64,000 bases of DNA from an uncultured Clostridia bacterium. Its GTDB lineage: Bacteria > Bacillota > Clostridia > Lachnospirales > Lachnospiraceae. Where the stretch lies: NCBI GenBank assembly GCA_947385955.1, contig CANDNA010000007.1, positions 62,001 through 126,000 on the forward strand, in the 5' to 3' direction. Below, piece by piece: positions 52,325-61,336 of this stretch; position 1 is the first letter of the stretch, and each line of letters starts with the position of its first letter. A program made the translations under genes and the position numbers. The notes under the pieces were generated by a model, which did not search any database, was not told the origin of the DNA, and saw nothing but the letters and a program-made list of their open reading frames with translations.

Positions 52325-54832
52325 ATGGACTACAGGGATTTTTTGAAACTGAAAATAGAGGTGGCAAAGGAAAGCGGATTTGAGACGGAACCGGCGCAGA
52401 TCAATCCGGCATTAAAACCGCATCAGAGAGATGCCGTCAGATGGGCGCTGCGGGGAGGCAGACGTGCATTGTTTGAGAGTTTCGGGCTTGGTAAGACTGT
52501 ACAGGAACTGGAATTTTGTCATCAGGTGGCGCTGCATGAGAATGGCCGTGCGCTGATTGTGCTCCCTCTTGGAGTCAGGCAGGAATTTCTGAGGGATGCA
52601 GTGACAGTACTCGGATATGACAGGCCCCGGTACTGCCGGACGATGAAAGAAGTGGAAGAGTGCGGCAGCAGGATTGTGTTGACCAATTATGAAAGAGTCA
52701 GAGATGGAGATATCAGCCCTGAATATTTTTGCGCTGCTTCATTGGATGAGGGCAGTGTACTGAGGAGCTTTGGCAGTAAAACATATCAGACATTTCTTGA
52801 TAAGTTCCGTGGCGTGCCCTATAAGCTGGTGGCAACAGCCACACCTTCACCCAACAGATATAAAGAATTGATTCATTATGCCGGTTATTTGGAAATTATG
52901 GATACGGGGCAGGCTCTTACCAGATTTTTTCAACGGGATTCCACAAAAGCGAATAACCTGACACTTTACCCCAATATGGAAGAAGAGTTTTGGCTTTGGG
53001 TAAGCAGTTGGGCATTGTTTGTGACAAAACCTTCTGATCTGAATCCTTCCTATCCGGATGAGGGATATGAATTGCCGCCGCTGCAGATTCGCTGGCATGA
53101 ACTTCCGGTCAGATATGGAAACACTGTGGATCGGGATGGCCAGTATTGCCTGTTTCAGGAAGCGGCAGCAGGCTTAAAAGAGGCAGCCCAGGTGAAGCGG
53201 GAAAGCATCAGCAGCCGGGTGGAAAAGATGAAAGAGATTGTGGATGCTTCACCAAAAGACCATTTTATTATCTGGCATGATCTGGAGGAAGAACGGCATG
53301 CAATCAGGCGCATTCTGCCGGAAGTAGTGGATATCTATGGTTCCCAGGACTATGAGTTGAGAGAAAAGAGAGTAATCTGTTTTGCAGAAGGCGGAATAAG
53401 GCTCTTTGCTACCAAAAAGTCCCTGTCCGGTTCCGGATGCAATTTTCAGAAGCACTGTCACAGGGAGGTATTTCTCGGAATTGATTATGAATTTAATGAT
53501 TTTATCCAGGCTGTGCACCGCTGTTATCGCTTCCTGCAGAAAGAACCGGTCATCATTGATATCATCTATATGGAAAATGAACGGCAGATAAAAGAAGCGC
53601 TGCTGCGGAAGTGGAAAAATCATGATGATATGGTAAGAAGGATGACAGAGATTGTCAGGAAATATGGCCTTTCCGGAACTGGAAAACAATATATGCTGGA
53701 AAGAAAAATGGGGGTAGAAAGGGTGGAAGTAAGAGGAAAGAGGTATACCGCAGTCAATCATGACTGTGTGGAAGAAACGGGAAAAATGGAAAGCAACAGT
53801 GTAGGGCTTATACATACGTCCATACCTTTCGGGAATCATTATGAATATTCGGCAAACTATAAGGATTTCGGACATAACAGGAATACGGAACAGTTTTTTG
53901 GGCAGATGGATTTTCTGACACCGGAGCTTTACAGAGTGTTAATGCCTGGCAGGGTGGCAGCAGTCCATGTAAAGGACCGGGTGTTGTTTGGCAGTGCGAC
54001 GGGAGTGGGAATGTCTACAATTGAGCCGTTTCATGCATTTTGTATAGAACACTACAGAAAACATGGATTTCAGTATTTTGGGATGATAACCGTAGTTACG
54101 GATGTGGTCCGGGAAAATAATCAGACATACCGTCTTGGCTGGACAGAGCAGTGTAAAGATGGTTCCAAGATGGGCGTGGGATGCCCGGAATACATATTGC
54201 TGTTTCGGAAGCCGCCTACAGACCGGGCAACCGCATATGCGGATATACCTGTGGCAAAGACAAAAGAGGAGTATACAAGAGCACAGTGGCAGTTGGATGC
54301 ACATGGCTATTGGCGCAGCTCCGGGGACAGGCTTGTAGATAAAGAGGAATTGAGAGAAATATCTGTGAATAATCTGCAGACGGTGTACCGGACATATTCC
54401 AGGCAGCATGTGTACAGCTATCAGGAACATGTGGCCCTGGCAAAACAACTGGATCATGATGGAAAGCTGCCGGCCATATTCATGGTAGTGGCGCCGGGAA
54501 GCTGGAATGATCTGGAGGTATGGGATGATATTAACCGGATGCGTACCTTAAATACAGACCAGAGCCGCAGGCGCCGGCAGATGCATCTGTGTCCCTTGCA
54601 GTTGGATATTGTGGAACGTGTTATAAATCGTTACAGCAATAAAGGGGATCTGGTATATGATCCATTTGCCGGTTTGATGACTGTGCCGATGCTGGCCGTA
54701 AAGATGGGCCGGCTGGGATATGGATGTGAACTGAATACAGAATATTTCCGGGATGGGTGTGGGTATCTTCAGGCCGCGGAAGAGGAGATGGAACTGCCCA
54801 CATTGTTTGATTTTATCGGAGAGGAAAAGTGA
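52325..54832 (+). CDS. SNF2-like helicase fused to DNA methyltransferase
   Basis: An 835-residue fusion. The N-terminal helicase has Q-like KPHQRDAVRWAL, Walker A FGLGKT (54-58), a motif II variant SLDEGS, motif III VATATPS and motif VI QAVHRCYRF. The C-terminal part (about 475-820) is a beta-class N4/N6 methyltransferase. Its SAM motif YDPFAG is near residue 779 and the catalytic tetrad reads SIPF (499-502), where DPPY, NPPY or SPPY is usual. The start is uncertain: ATG 52325 is chosen because upstream sequence to 52244 looks like a hairpin leader. It probably modifies phage DNA against restriction. Confidence 0.75.
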   Translation: MDYRDFLKLKIEVAKESGFETEPAQINPALKPHQRDAVRWALRGGRRALFESFGLGKTVQELEFCHQVALHENGRALIVLPLGVRQEFLRDAVTVLGYDRPRYCRTMKEVEECGSRIVLTNYERVRDGDISPEYFCAASLDEGSVLRSFGSKTYQTFLDKFRGVPYKLVATATPSPNRYKELIHYAGYLEIMDTGQALTRFFQRDSTKANNLTLYPNMEEEFWLWVSSWALFVTKPSDLNPSYPDEGYELPPLQIRWHELPVRYGNTVDRDGQYCLFQEAAAGLKEAAQVKRESISSRVEKMKEIVDASPKDHFIIWHDLEEERHAIRRILPEVVDIYGSQDYELREKRVICFAEGGIRLFATKKSLSGSGCNFQKHCHREVFLGIDYEFNDFIQAVHRCYRFLQKEPVIIDIIYMENERQIKEALLRKWKNHDDMVRRMTEIVRKYGLSGTGKQYMLERKMGVERVEVRGKRYTAVNHDCVEETGKMESNSVGLIHTSIPFGNHYEYSANYKDFGHNRNTEQFFGQMDFLTPELYRVLMPGRVAAVHVKDRVLFGSATGVGMSTIEPFHAFCIEHYRKHGFQYFGMITVVTDVVRENNQTYRLGWTEQCKDGSKMGVGCPEYILLFRKPPTDRATAYADIPVAKTKEEYTRAQWQLDAHGYWRSSGDRLVDKEELREISVNNLQTVYRTYSRQHVYSYQEHVALAKQLDHDGKLPAIFMVVAPGSWNDLEVWDDINRMRTLNTDQSRRRRQMHLCPLQLDIVERVINRYSNKGDLVYDPFAGLMTVPMLAVKMGRLGYGCELNTEYFRDGCGYLQAAEEEMELPTLFDFIGEEK

Positions 54833-54872
54833 CACGAAAAATGCGTATTGAAGATTATCCGGGGGAAATATT

Positions 54873-56234
54873 ATGAAGGATGCTTTGATTATTGACTGTT
54901 TTGCCGGCGGAGGCGGGGCCAGCGTCGGAATAGAAATGGCGCTTGGCAGACAGGTGGATATTGCCATTAACCATGATTCTGATGCGATTGTGATGCATAA
55001 GACAAATCATCCGGATACACTGCATCTGACAGAGGATATTTTTAAGGTTGACCTTCAGAAATATGTAAAAGGTAACCATGTAGCATTGATGTGGGCCAGT
55101 CCTGACTGTACGAGCCATAGTAAGGCTAAAGGCGGGAAACCGCGGAAGCATGGCCTGCGTATTCTTCCGTGGGCAGTATATAAACATGCACAGATGATTC
55201 TTCCGGATGTAATTATGATGGAAAATGTGGAAGAGATACAACAATGGGGCCCGTTGGATTCTTTCGGGTATCCGATACGAGAAAAAAAGGGCGAGACTTA
55301 TAAAAAATTTATCACAGCTATGAAATCATTGGGGTATGTATTTGACAGCCGGGAGCTGGTGGCAGCAGATTATGGTGCTCCCACAACAAGGAAACGCTGG
55401 TATGCAATTTTCCGGAGGGATGGCCGGGAGATTATCTGGCCCAGGCCAACACACAGCAAAGATGGTACGAATGGCAGGAAACAATGGGAATCAATTTGTA
55501 ATTATCTGGATTTGGAGGATTTAGGGAAATCTATTTTTGGCAGAAAGAAACCATTGGCTGAAAACACCATGAACCGGATAGCCAGAGGACTGGAGAAGTT
55601 TGTGTTTAAGTGCCGGGAACCATTTATTGTACAGATAGATCATGGATCTGAAGGGAGGTACGCAGCAATGTCCTATATAACAAAGTTTTATAAAAGCGGG
55701 ACAGGGCAGAGCCTGACTGAGCCAATACATACGATTACTACATCGCCCGGACATTTTGGTTCTCTTTCAATTCTGGCAGCAGGGTGGAAAGAATTACAGG
55801 AAATGGGGATTGCAGAAGAAGCATTCCGTAAGTGTACCTGGGTAAGTCAGTTTATCATGGAATATTATGGCAGCGGAACAGGACAAAGCGTGCAGGAACC
55901 GCTGCATACTATTGTGACAAAGGAAAGATTCGCATTGATAACAGTTCTGGGGAATCAGTATGTGATATTGGATATTTTTCTTCGGATGCTGAAACCGGAA
56001 GAATTGAAATTGGGACAGGGATTTCCGGAAGATTATATTATTGATCATGACAGCAGCGGGAACAGATATCCGGTCAGTAAGCAGGTGGCCAGAATCGGGA
56101 ACAGTGTGGTTCCGGTGATGGCCCGGAAGCTGGTGGAATGTAATTGCAGCTATTTAAAAATCGGAGACAGACAGGCTATCTGGCAGATCAAAAATTCTAT
56201 TATGGAAAACAATGGCCAGATGCGGTTTGCGTAA
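54873..56234 (+). CDS. C5-cytosine DNA methyltransferase
   Basis: A 453-residue Dcm-type enzyme. Motif I is IDCFAGGGGASVG. The catalytic Cys79 is in ASPDCTSHS (usual PPCQxFS), ENVEE is motif VI, and QVARIGNSVVPVMARKL is the final motif X region. The target-recognition part contains a duplicated YGSGTGQS/YKSGTGQS segment (residues about 270-350). Cytosine methylation would protect phage DNA; no cognate endonuclease is next to it. The ATG at 54873 has GGGGGAAA upstream. Confidence 0.9.
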   Translation: MKDALIIDCFAGGGGASVGIEMALGRQVDIAINHDSDAIVMHKTNHPDTLHLTEDIFKVDLQKYVKGNHVALMWASPDCTSHSKAKGGKPRKHGLRILPWAVYKHAQMILPDVIMMENVEEIQQWGPLDSFGYPIREKKGETYKKFITAMKSLGYVFDSRELVAADYGAPTTRKRWYAIFRRDGREIIWPRPTHSKDGTNGRKQWESICNYLDLEDLGKSIFGRKKPLAENTMNRIARGLEKFVFKCREPFIVQIDHGSEGRYAAMSYITKFYKSGTGQSLTEPIHTITTSPGHFGSLSILAAGWKELQEMGIAEEAFRKCTWVSQFIMEYYGSGTGQSVQEPLHTIVTKERFALITVLGNQYVILDIFLRMLKPEELKLGQGFPEDYIIDHDSSGNRYPVSKQVARIGNSVVPVMARKLVECNCSYLKIGDRQAIWQIKNSIMENNGQMRFA

Positions 56235-56286
56235 AGAAATTTTATTACGTGTCCAATAAGGAGTTAAGGAGGATGGGAAAATAATT

Positions 56287-57408
56287 ATGGTTGAGGAATA
56301 CAGAAGCCGGGTATATACAGACAGGCCATCCTATGCAGATTTAGATGCGCCGGAAAAGTTCCAGGCGATGACCGGAATTATAATGACGCATTTAAGGGAA
56401 CACCCAAAAGCTATATGCTCTTATTCCGGGGGAGCAGACAGTGATATCATGATTGACCTGATCGAGACAGCACGAAAAATAGCACCATCGCTTCCGATGG
56501 TCAGATATGTGTTTTTTAACACAGGGCTGGAAATGAAAGCCACCAAAGACCATGTAAAAGCAACTGAAGAAAAGTATGGGGTGAAGATTGAGGAAGTCCG
56601 GCCGAAGGTTGGCATCGTGCAGGCGGTCAGGGAACATGGTATCCCGTTTGTGTCAAAAATCATGTCCGCAGGGCTTGAAGGATGGCAGAAAAAGAAGATT
56701 CCCCTGTCGATAGCGGATGAATATGCGCAGGCAGAGGATAAGGCGGCAAAGAGGCGGGAGCTCAGCGAGAGGTTCCCAAAATGCGAAAGCATAATCAATT
56801 TCCTCTGCTGCTGCAATTCCGCTGGAGAGTCAAGACCGAATATCCAACTGGTAATCAATTCCTCAAAGTACATGCTGGATTTCATAAGGGAATGCCCGCC
56901 GGATTTCCAGATCAGCGCACAGTGCTGTGACTACTGTAAAAAACAGGTGGCACACACGGCACAAAAAGATTACGAAATGATTATCACAGGAGAGCGCCGG
57001 GATGAGGGAGGCATGAGATCTGTACCTCGAAAGGACAATACGGCACTGTGCTTTACGGAAACCAGCAGCGGACAATACAGATTCAGACCGCTTTACTATG
57101 TTACAGATAAAGACAAGGCATGGTACAAGGAACGGTTTGGCATCAGATATTCCGATGCCTATGAGGTCTACGGCCTTACAAGGACAGGATGCTGCGGATG
57201 CCCGATTTCATATAAAGCGGTTGATGACCTGGAATTGATCCGGCCATATGAACCAAACGTTGTGAAAGCAGCCTGGAACATATTTGGAAAAAGCTATGAG
57301 TACCGGAAAAAATATAATGCTTATAAAGATGCCAGGATGAGGGAAGAGAAAAAAAGGAAGGAAAATGTTGATGGACAGATGGAGTTATCTGAATTTATTG
57401 AATGTTAA
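56287..57408 (+). CDS. PAPS-reductase/DndC-like PP-loop protein
   Basis: A 373-residue protein with the PP-loop SYSGGADSD (45-53) of the phosphoadenosine phosphosulfate reductase superfamily. Cys clusters follow: FLCCCNSAG, CCDYCKKQ and GCCGCPIS, able to hold an iron-sulfur centre. Phage members are often beside DNA methylases, which suggests sulfur transfer to nucleic acid or base modification, not sulfate assimilation. No DndB, D or E partner is seen. The ATG at 56287 follows GGAGG. Confidence 0.8.
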   Translation: MVEEYRSRVYTDRPSYADLDAPEKFQAMTGIIMTHLREHPKAICSYSGGADSDIMIDLIETARKIAPSLPMVRYVFFNTGLEMKATKDHVKATEEKYGVKIEEVRPKVGIVQAVREHGIPFVSKIMSAGLEGWQKKKIPLSIADEYAQAEDKAAKRRELSERFPKCESIINFLCCCNSAGESRPNIQLVINSSKYMLDFIRECPPDFQISAQCCDYCKKQVAHTAQKDYEMIITGERRDEGGMRSVPRKDNTALCFTETSSGQYRFRPLYYVTDKDKAWYKERFGIRYSDAYEVYGLTRTGCCGCPISYKAVDDLELIRPYEPNVVKAAWNIFGKSYEYRKKYNAYKDARMREEKKRKENVDGQMELSEFIEC

Positions 57409-57455
57409 TTTGGCCCTATCAAATCTGCCTTACGTGGAAGGAAAGGGGAACGATC

Positions 57456-57866
57456 ATGATTGAGAAAGACAGCAGGAAGATGATAGAGATTATAATAAGG
57501 CGATATCCTGAGAAGAAAAAAGAATATGAGGAATACATATCAGATATCATGGCAGCTTCATCTGGAGAAAGTGCTGTATGCCCGGAAGAATATTGCCGGC
57601 CTCAATCAGTGACGGAAGCAAAGGCTATGAAGATAAACGGAGCTTATGCGGAACGTTTGAAAAAACAGATAGATGCTGTGGAATTTGTTTACAATGGCCT
57701 GAGTGAAGAAGAACAGCGCCTGATGCGTGGAAGATTCTGGAAGGACCGAAGAAGGAACGTACCTTATCTGAAAATCAAAGGTGTCAGTTACAGTGAAAGG
57801 CAAATGCGGAGGATTGTATACAGGATTATCCTGCAGGTTGGAAAATACATCGGGGAGATACGATAA
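57456..57866 (+). CDS. ArpU/DUF1492-like late transcription regulator
   Basis: A 136-residue protein resembling sigma-70 region 4-like phage regulators: LSEEEQRLMRGRFWKDRRRNVPYLKIKGVSYSERQMRRIVYRI runs through 57693-57823 and forms the HTH. Such genes lie just before terminase and switch on late genes. AAGGAAAGGGGAACG precedes the ATG at 57456. A terminator follows. Confidence 0.75.
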   Translation: MIEKDSRKMIEIIIRRYPEKKKEYEEYISDIMAASSGESAVCPEEYCRPQSVTEAKAMKINGAYAERLKKQIDAVEFVYNGLSEEEQRLMRGRFWKDRRRNVPYLKIKGVSYSERQMRRIVYRIILQVGKYIGEIR

Positions 57867-57914
57867 AAGAAAGCAGATCTAGTGAATAAAAGTACAGATT
57901 TTGAAGGAATGCAG

Positions 57915-57938
57915 GGCAGCAGTCTGCCATTTTTTTTG
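57915..57938 (+). terminator. Terminator after the late regulator
   Basis: GGCAG and CTGCC enclose a 4-base loop, followed by A and eight T. It ends the early/middle transcript. Confidence 0.7.
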
Positions 57939-58012
57939 ATTTACAGTAAAAGATGGCCGGATTTTTATATGTAAATGTGATATTATGTAAGTATGAAATA
58001 ATGACCAAGAGG

Positions 58013-58040
58013 AAAGCACCAGTTTACGCTGGTGCTTTTT
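58013..58040 (+). terminator. Terminator-like hairpin just upstream of the terminase genes
   Basis: AAAGCACCAG and CTGGTGCTTT form a perfect 10-base stem with a 6-base loop and extra T. It lies only 75 bases after the previous terminator. It could be a leader that late antitermination must pass. Confidence 0.65.
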
Positions 58041-58063
58041 ATGATGTGGAAATCAGAAAGCGG

Positions 58064-58531
58064 GTGAAAAGATTCGTGGGCAGACCTAAAAAATTCAGCA
58101 GTGCAAAAGCATTGGAAGCAGCATGGGAAGAGTATAAGAGCTGGTGTAATAATCAGGTTGTGCTGACCCATGAATTCAGCTCCAAAAACTCAGAATTTGT
58201 CAGTAAGGAATTGAGAAGAAGCATTACCTGTACCATTGAGGGATTCTGTGCGCATATTGGGCTTGCACGGCGTGCGTTCTATGATACCTATGCAAACAAT
58301 GAGAAGTTTTCGCACATAGTTACGCGCATACGGGAAGAATGTGAAGTTGATGCACGCATGAAATTTGAATTGGGTGTAGTGGATTCCAGACTTGCAGGAT
58401 TATGGATGTCCAGATATGGCTATACAATAAAGTCAGATGCCAGTGTTTCAGGAGCTGTTCCTGTTGTGATATCCGGAGAGGAGGATATTGAAGGGATTGA
58501 AGAGCAAACAAAAAAGGATTTACCTTCCTGA
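58064..58531 (+). CDS. Terminase small subunit
   Basis: A 155-residue protein with FVGRPKKFSSAKALEAAWEEYKSWC, the usual start of the gp3-like/P22-type small terminase. ITCTIEGFCAHIGLARRAFYDTY, a DNA-binding HTH, follows. It marks the packaging site and recruits the large subunit. The open frame extends to 58001 or 57953, but that runs through a perfect hairpin, so GTG 58064 is preferred. It overlaps the large subunit gene by 44 bases. Confidence 0.75.
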   Translation: MKRFVGRPKKFSSAKALEAAWEEYKSWCNNQVVLTHEFSSKNSEFVSKELRRSITCTIEGFCAHIGLARRAFYDTYANNEKFSHIVTRIREECEVDARMKFELGVVDSRLAGLWMSRYGYTIKSDASVSGAVPVVISGEEDIEGIEEQTKKDLPS

Positions 58532-59756
58532 GTATGTCGGAAAAGGATATGGAGCTTTCTGGAAATGGAAAGGCCGGTACAGAGTATGTAAGGGAAGCCG
58601 GGCAAGCAAAAAATCAAAGACGACTGCGTTATGGTATATCGTAAATATGATGAAGTATCCGGATGCAAATCTGCTGGTGGTCAGGAAGGTATTCAGAACA
58701 TTAAAAGACAGTTGCTTTACAGAATTGAAATGGGCTGTCCATCGTTTGTATGTGGATGAATTCTGGGAGATAAAAGAAAGCCCTCTTGAAATGACCTATA
58801 AGCCTACAGGGCAGAAGATCTATTTTCGTGGATTGGATGATCCGCTGAAAGTTACTTCTATTACAGTTGAACATGGGTATTTATGCTGGGCCTGGGTGGA
58901 GGAAGCATATGAGATCGGAAAAGAGAATGATTTCAATATGTTGGATGAATCTATCCGGGGTGCATTGCCGTCAGAAACAAAACTTTTTAAACAGATAACG
59001 CTTACATTCAATCCGTGGAATGAACATCATTGGCTGAAGAAGCGTTTTTTTGATTCTCCGGATAGTGAAACCCTTGCTATAACAACGAATTATTTGTGCA
59101 ATGAGTGGCTTGATGCAGGGGATCTTAAACTGTTTGAAACTATGAAAAAGAACAATCCGAGACGTTACCGTGTGGCAGGCTTGGGCGACTGGGGAATCGT
59201 AGAGGGCCTTATTTTTGAAAACTGGGAAGAAAAGGCGTTTGATATTGAAGAGATCCGCAGAATGGAAAGTGTAAAGTCTGCTTTTGGTCTTGATTTTGGA
59301 TATACGAATGATCCTACTGCTTTGTTCTGCGGGCTGGTGGATAAAAATGCAAAGACGATATGGGTCTTTGATGAAATGTATAAAAAAGGTATGAGCAATG
59401 AGCGGATTGCAGAGGAAATTACCAATATGGGATATCGGAAAGAAAGAATCCGGGCGGATTCCGCAGAAGCGAAAAGCATTGACCGTTTATATGATCTGGG
59501 AATTTGCCGTATCTGTAAGGCCAGGAAGGGAAAGGACAGTATAAATAATGGCATTGACTTTTTGCAGGATTTCCACATAATCATTCATCCCAGGTGTGTG
59601 AATTTTATCACAGAAATAAGCAATTACACATGGGATACGGATAGCAAGACAGGAAATCTGTTAAATAAGCCCATAGATGATTGTAACCATTTGATGGATG
59701 CTATGCGGTATGCGTTGGAAGATTTCAGCAAAGGGGAAAGATTCAGTTTTACATAA
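58488..59756 (+). CDS. Terminase large subunit
   Basis: A 422-residue packaging motor of the PBSX/Terminase_3 type. The Walker A-like loop is GSRASKKSKT near residue 37, Walker B is WAWVEEAYE, and the nuclease centre uses GLDFGYTNDPTA, RADSAEAKSI and DDCNHLMDAMRYAL. Start codon TTG 58488 with GGAG 9 bases upstream; TTG 58497 is an alternative. ATP-driven DNA entry and headful or cos cutting are expected. Confidence 0.92.
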   Translation: MKGLKSKQKRIYLPEYVGKGYGAFWKWKGRYRVCKGSRASKKSKTTALWYIVNMMKYPDANLLVVRKVFRTLKDSCFTELKWAVHRLYVDEFWEIKESPLEMTYKPTGQKIYFRGLDDPLKVTSITVEHGYLCWAWVEEAYEIGKENDFNMLDESIRGALPSETKLFKQITLTFNPWNEHHWLKKRFFDSPDSETLAITTNYLCNEWLDAGDLKLFETMKKNNPRRYRVAGLGDWGIVEGLIFENWEEKAFDIEEIRRMESVKSAFGLDFGYTNDPTALFCGLVDKNAKTIWVFDEMYKKGMSNERIAEEITNMGYRKERIRADSAEAKSIDRLYDLGICRICKARKGKDSINNGIDFLQDFHIIIHPRCVNFITEISNYTWDTDSKTGNLLNKPIDDCNHLMDAMRYALEDFSKGERFSFT

Positions 59757-59797
59757 ATTCCGGACTTGTATAAGAGGCAGAGAAGGGAATGATCGGA

Positions 59798-61336
59798 ATG
59801 AATATATTCAGACGGGGGTTGAAAAAAATCAAAGATATAATTCAGTTCGGAATAAAAGGAAGTAACTATATAAGGCTGAGGCAGCAGGATCTGTCTGATA
59901 AAGGATTTCTGGAACAGTTTATCCTTCACTGGAAAAGTTCGCCGGAAAGACTGATGCAGATCAAAGGGGAGCTGTATTACCGTAATGAACACGACATACT
60001 TGCCCGGAAGCGGACAATGATTGGAGAAGGCGGGAAGCTGCAGGTGGTTGAAAATCTGCCGAACAATCATCTGATTGATAACCAGTATGGAAAAATGGTG
60101 AATCAGAAGGCCAATTATCTGCTGGGACAGCCGATTGTTTTTGAAAGTGATAACAAATCGTATACACTGCTCTTGAATCAGATATTTGACAGGCATTTTA
60201 TGAAAATCATGAAGAATGCAGGCAAGGCAGCGCTGAATCATGGAATTGCATGGCTTTATCCGTATTATGACAGAAACGGGAAATTTTCATTCCGTCTGTT
60301 TCCCGGTTATGAAATTCTTCCGTTTTGGGAGGACAGTGAGCATACTGTTTTGGCAGGAGCTGTTCGGTTGTATCTGACTTCTGGTTTTGACGGGATCAGT
60401 CTGAGAACGATTGAAAAGGTCGAAGTATTTGATTTAAAAGGGGTACACTGTTATATCCTGGAAGGAAATGTATTGCTTTCGGATGCGACAGCAGAAGAGC
60501 AGGATTGTGCCTATGTAATGAATAACGGAAAGGGCCTGAACTGGTCCAGGATTCCTCTGATACCTTTAAAATATAATGATCAGGAGATTCCGCTGCTGAA
60601 AAAGGTTAAGTCTTTACAGGATGGGCTCAATGCGATCCTTTCTGATTTTACGAACCATATGCAGGAGGATGCCAGGAATACGATTATTGTATTAAAGAAT
60701 TTTGATGGAACGGATCTGGGAGAATTCAGGAAAAATCTTGCATTGTTTGGAGCAATAAAGGTCCGGGATGACGGCGAAACAGAATGTGGTGTTGAAACCC
60801 TGGAAATTACAGTCAATGCAGAGAACTACAAAGCAATACTTGAGATATTCAAAAAGGCGCTGATAGAAAACGCTATGGGATATGATGCGAAGGATGACAG
60901 ACTTTCCGGAAATCCCAATCAGATGAATATTCAGTCCATGTATTCCGACATTGATCTGGATGCCAATGATATGGAAACAGAGTTTCAGGCTGCTTTTGAA
61001 GAAATTCTCTGGTTTGTCAACAACCATCTTGCCAATATGGGAAAGGGAGATTTTGAAGGGGAAAAGGTGGAGGTTATTTTTAACAAGGATGTGTTAATCA
61101 ATGAGACAGAAGCAATTGAGAACTGTCAGAAATCCGTAGGGATTTTATCTGACAGGACAGTTATTGGGCAGCATCCCTGGATCGACGACATAGATAAAGA
61201 GATGGAACGGCTGCAGGAACAGCGCCAAAAGGAACAGGAGGAGATGGAGAAACAGTATGAGCCGTTTGGCCGGACAGAAAAGCAGACGAATGGAGCTGCG
61301 TCAGGGAAGGACGGTGTAGAGGATGCCAAACCGTGA
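59798..61336 (+). CDS. Portal protein (SPP1 gp6 type)
   Basis: A 512-residue portal subunit. Typical segments are YYRNEHDILARKR, NNHLIDNQYGKMVNQKANYLLGQP and WLYPYYDRNG. SLQDGLNAILSDFTNHMQEDARNTIIVL and MNIQSMYSDIDLDANDMETEF follow. Twelve copies form the DNA gate at the head vertex. ATG 59798 has AGAAGGGA 9 bases upstream; ATG 59789 is too close to it. It overlaps the MuF gene by 14 bases. Confidence 0.92.
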   Translation: MNIFRRGLKKIKDIIQFGIKGSNYIRLRQQDLSDKGFLEQFILHWKSSPERLMQIKGELYYRNEHDILARKRTMIGEGGKLQVVENLPNNHLIDNQYGKMVNQKANYLLGQPIVFESDNKSYTLLLNQIFDRHFMKIMKNAGKAALNHGIAWLYPYYDRNGKFSFRLFPGYEILPFWEDSEHTVLAGAVRLYLTSGFDGISLRTIEKVEVFDLKGVHCYILEGNVLLSDATAEEQDCAYVMNNGKGLNWSRIPLIPLKYNDQEIPLLKKVKSLQDGLNAILSDFTNHMQEDARNTIIVLKNFDGTDLGEFRKNLALFGAIKVRDDGETECGVETLEITVNAENYKAILEIFKKALIENAMGYDAKDDRLSGNPNQMNIQSMYSDIDLDANDMETEFQAAFEEILWFVNNHLANMGKGDFEGEKVEVIFNKDVLINETEAIENCQKSVGILSDRTVIGQHPWIDDIDKEMERLQEQRQKEQEEMEKQYEPFGRTEKQTNGAASGKDGVEDAKP

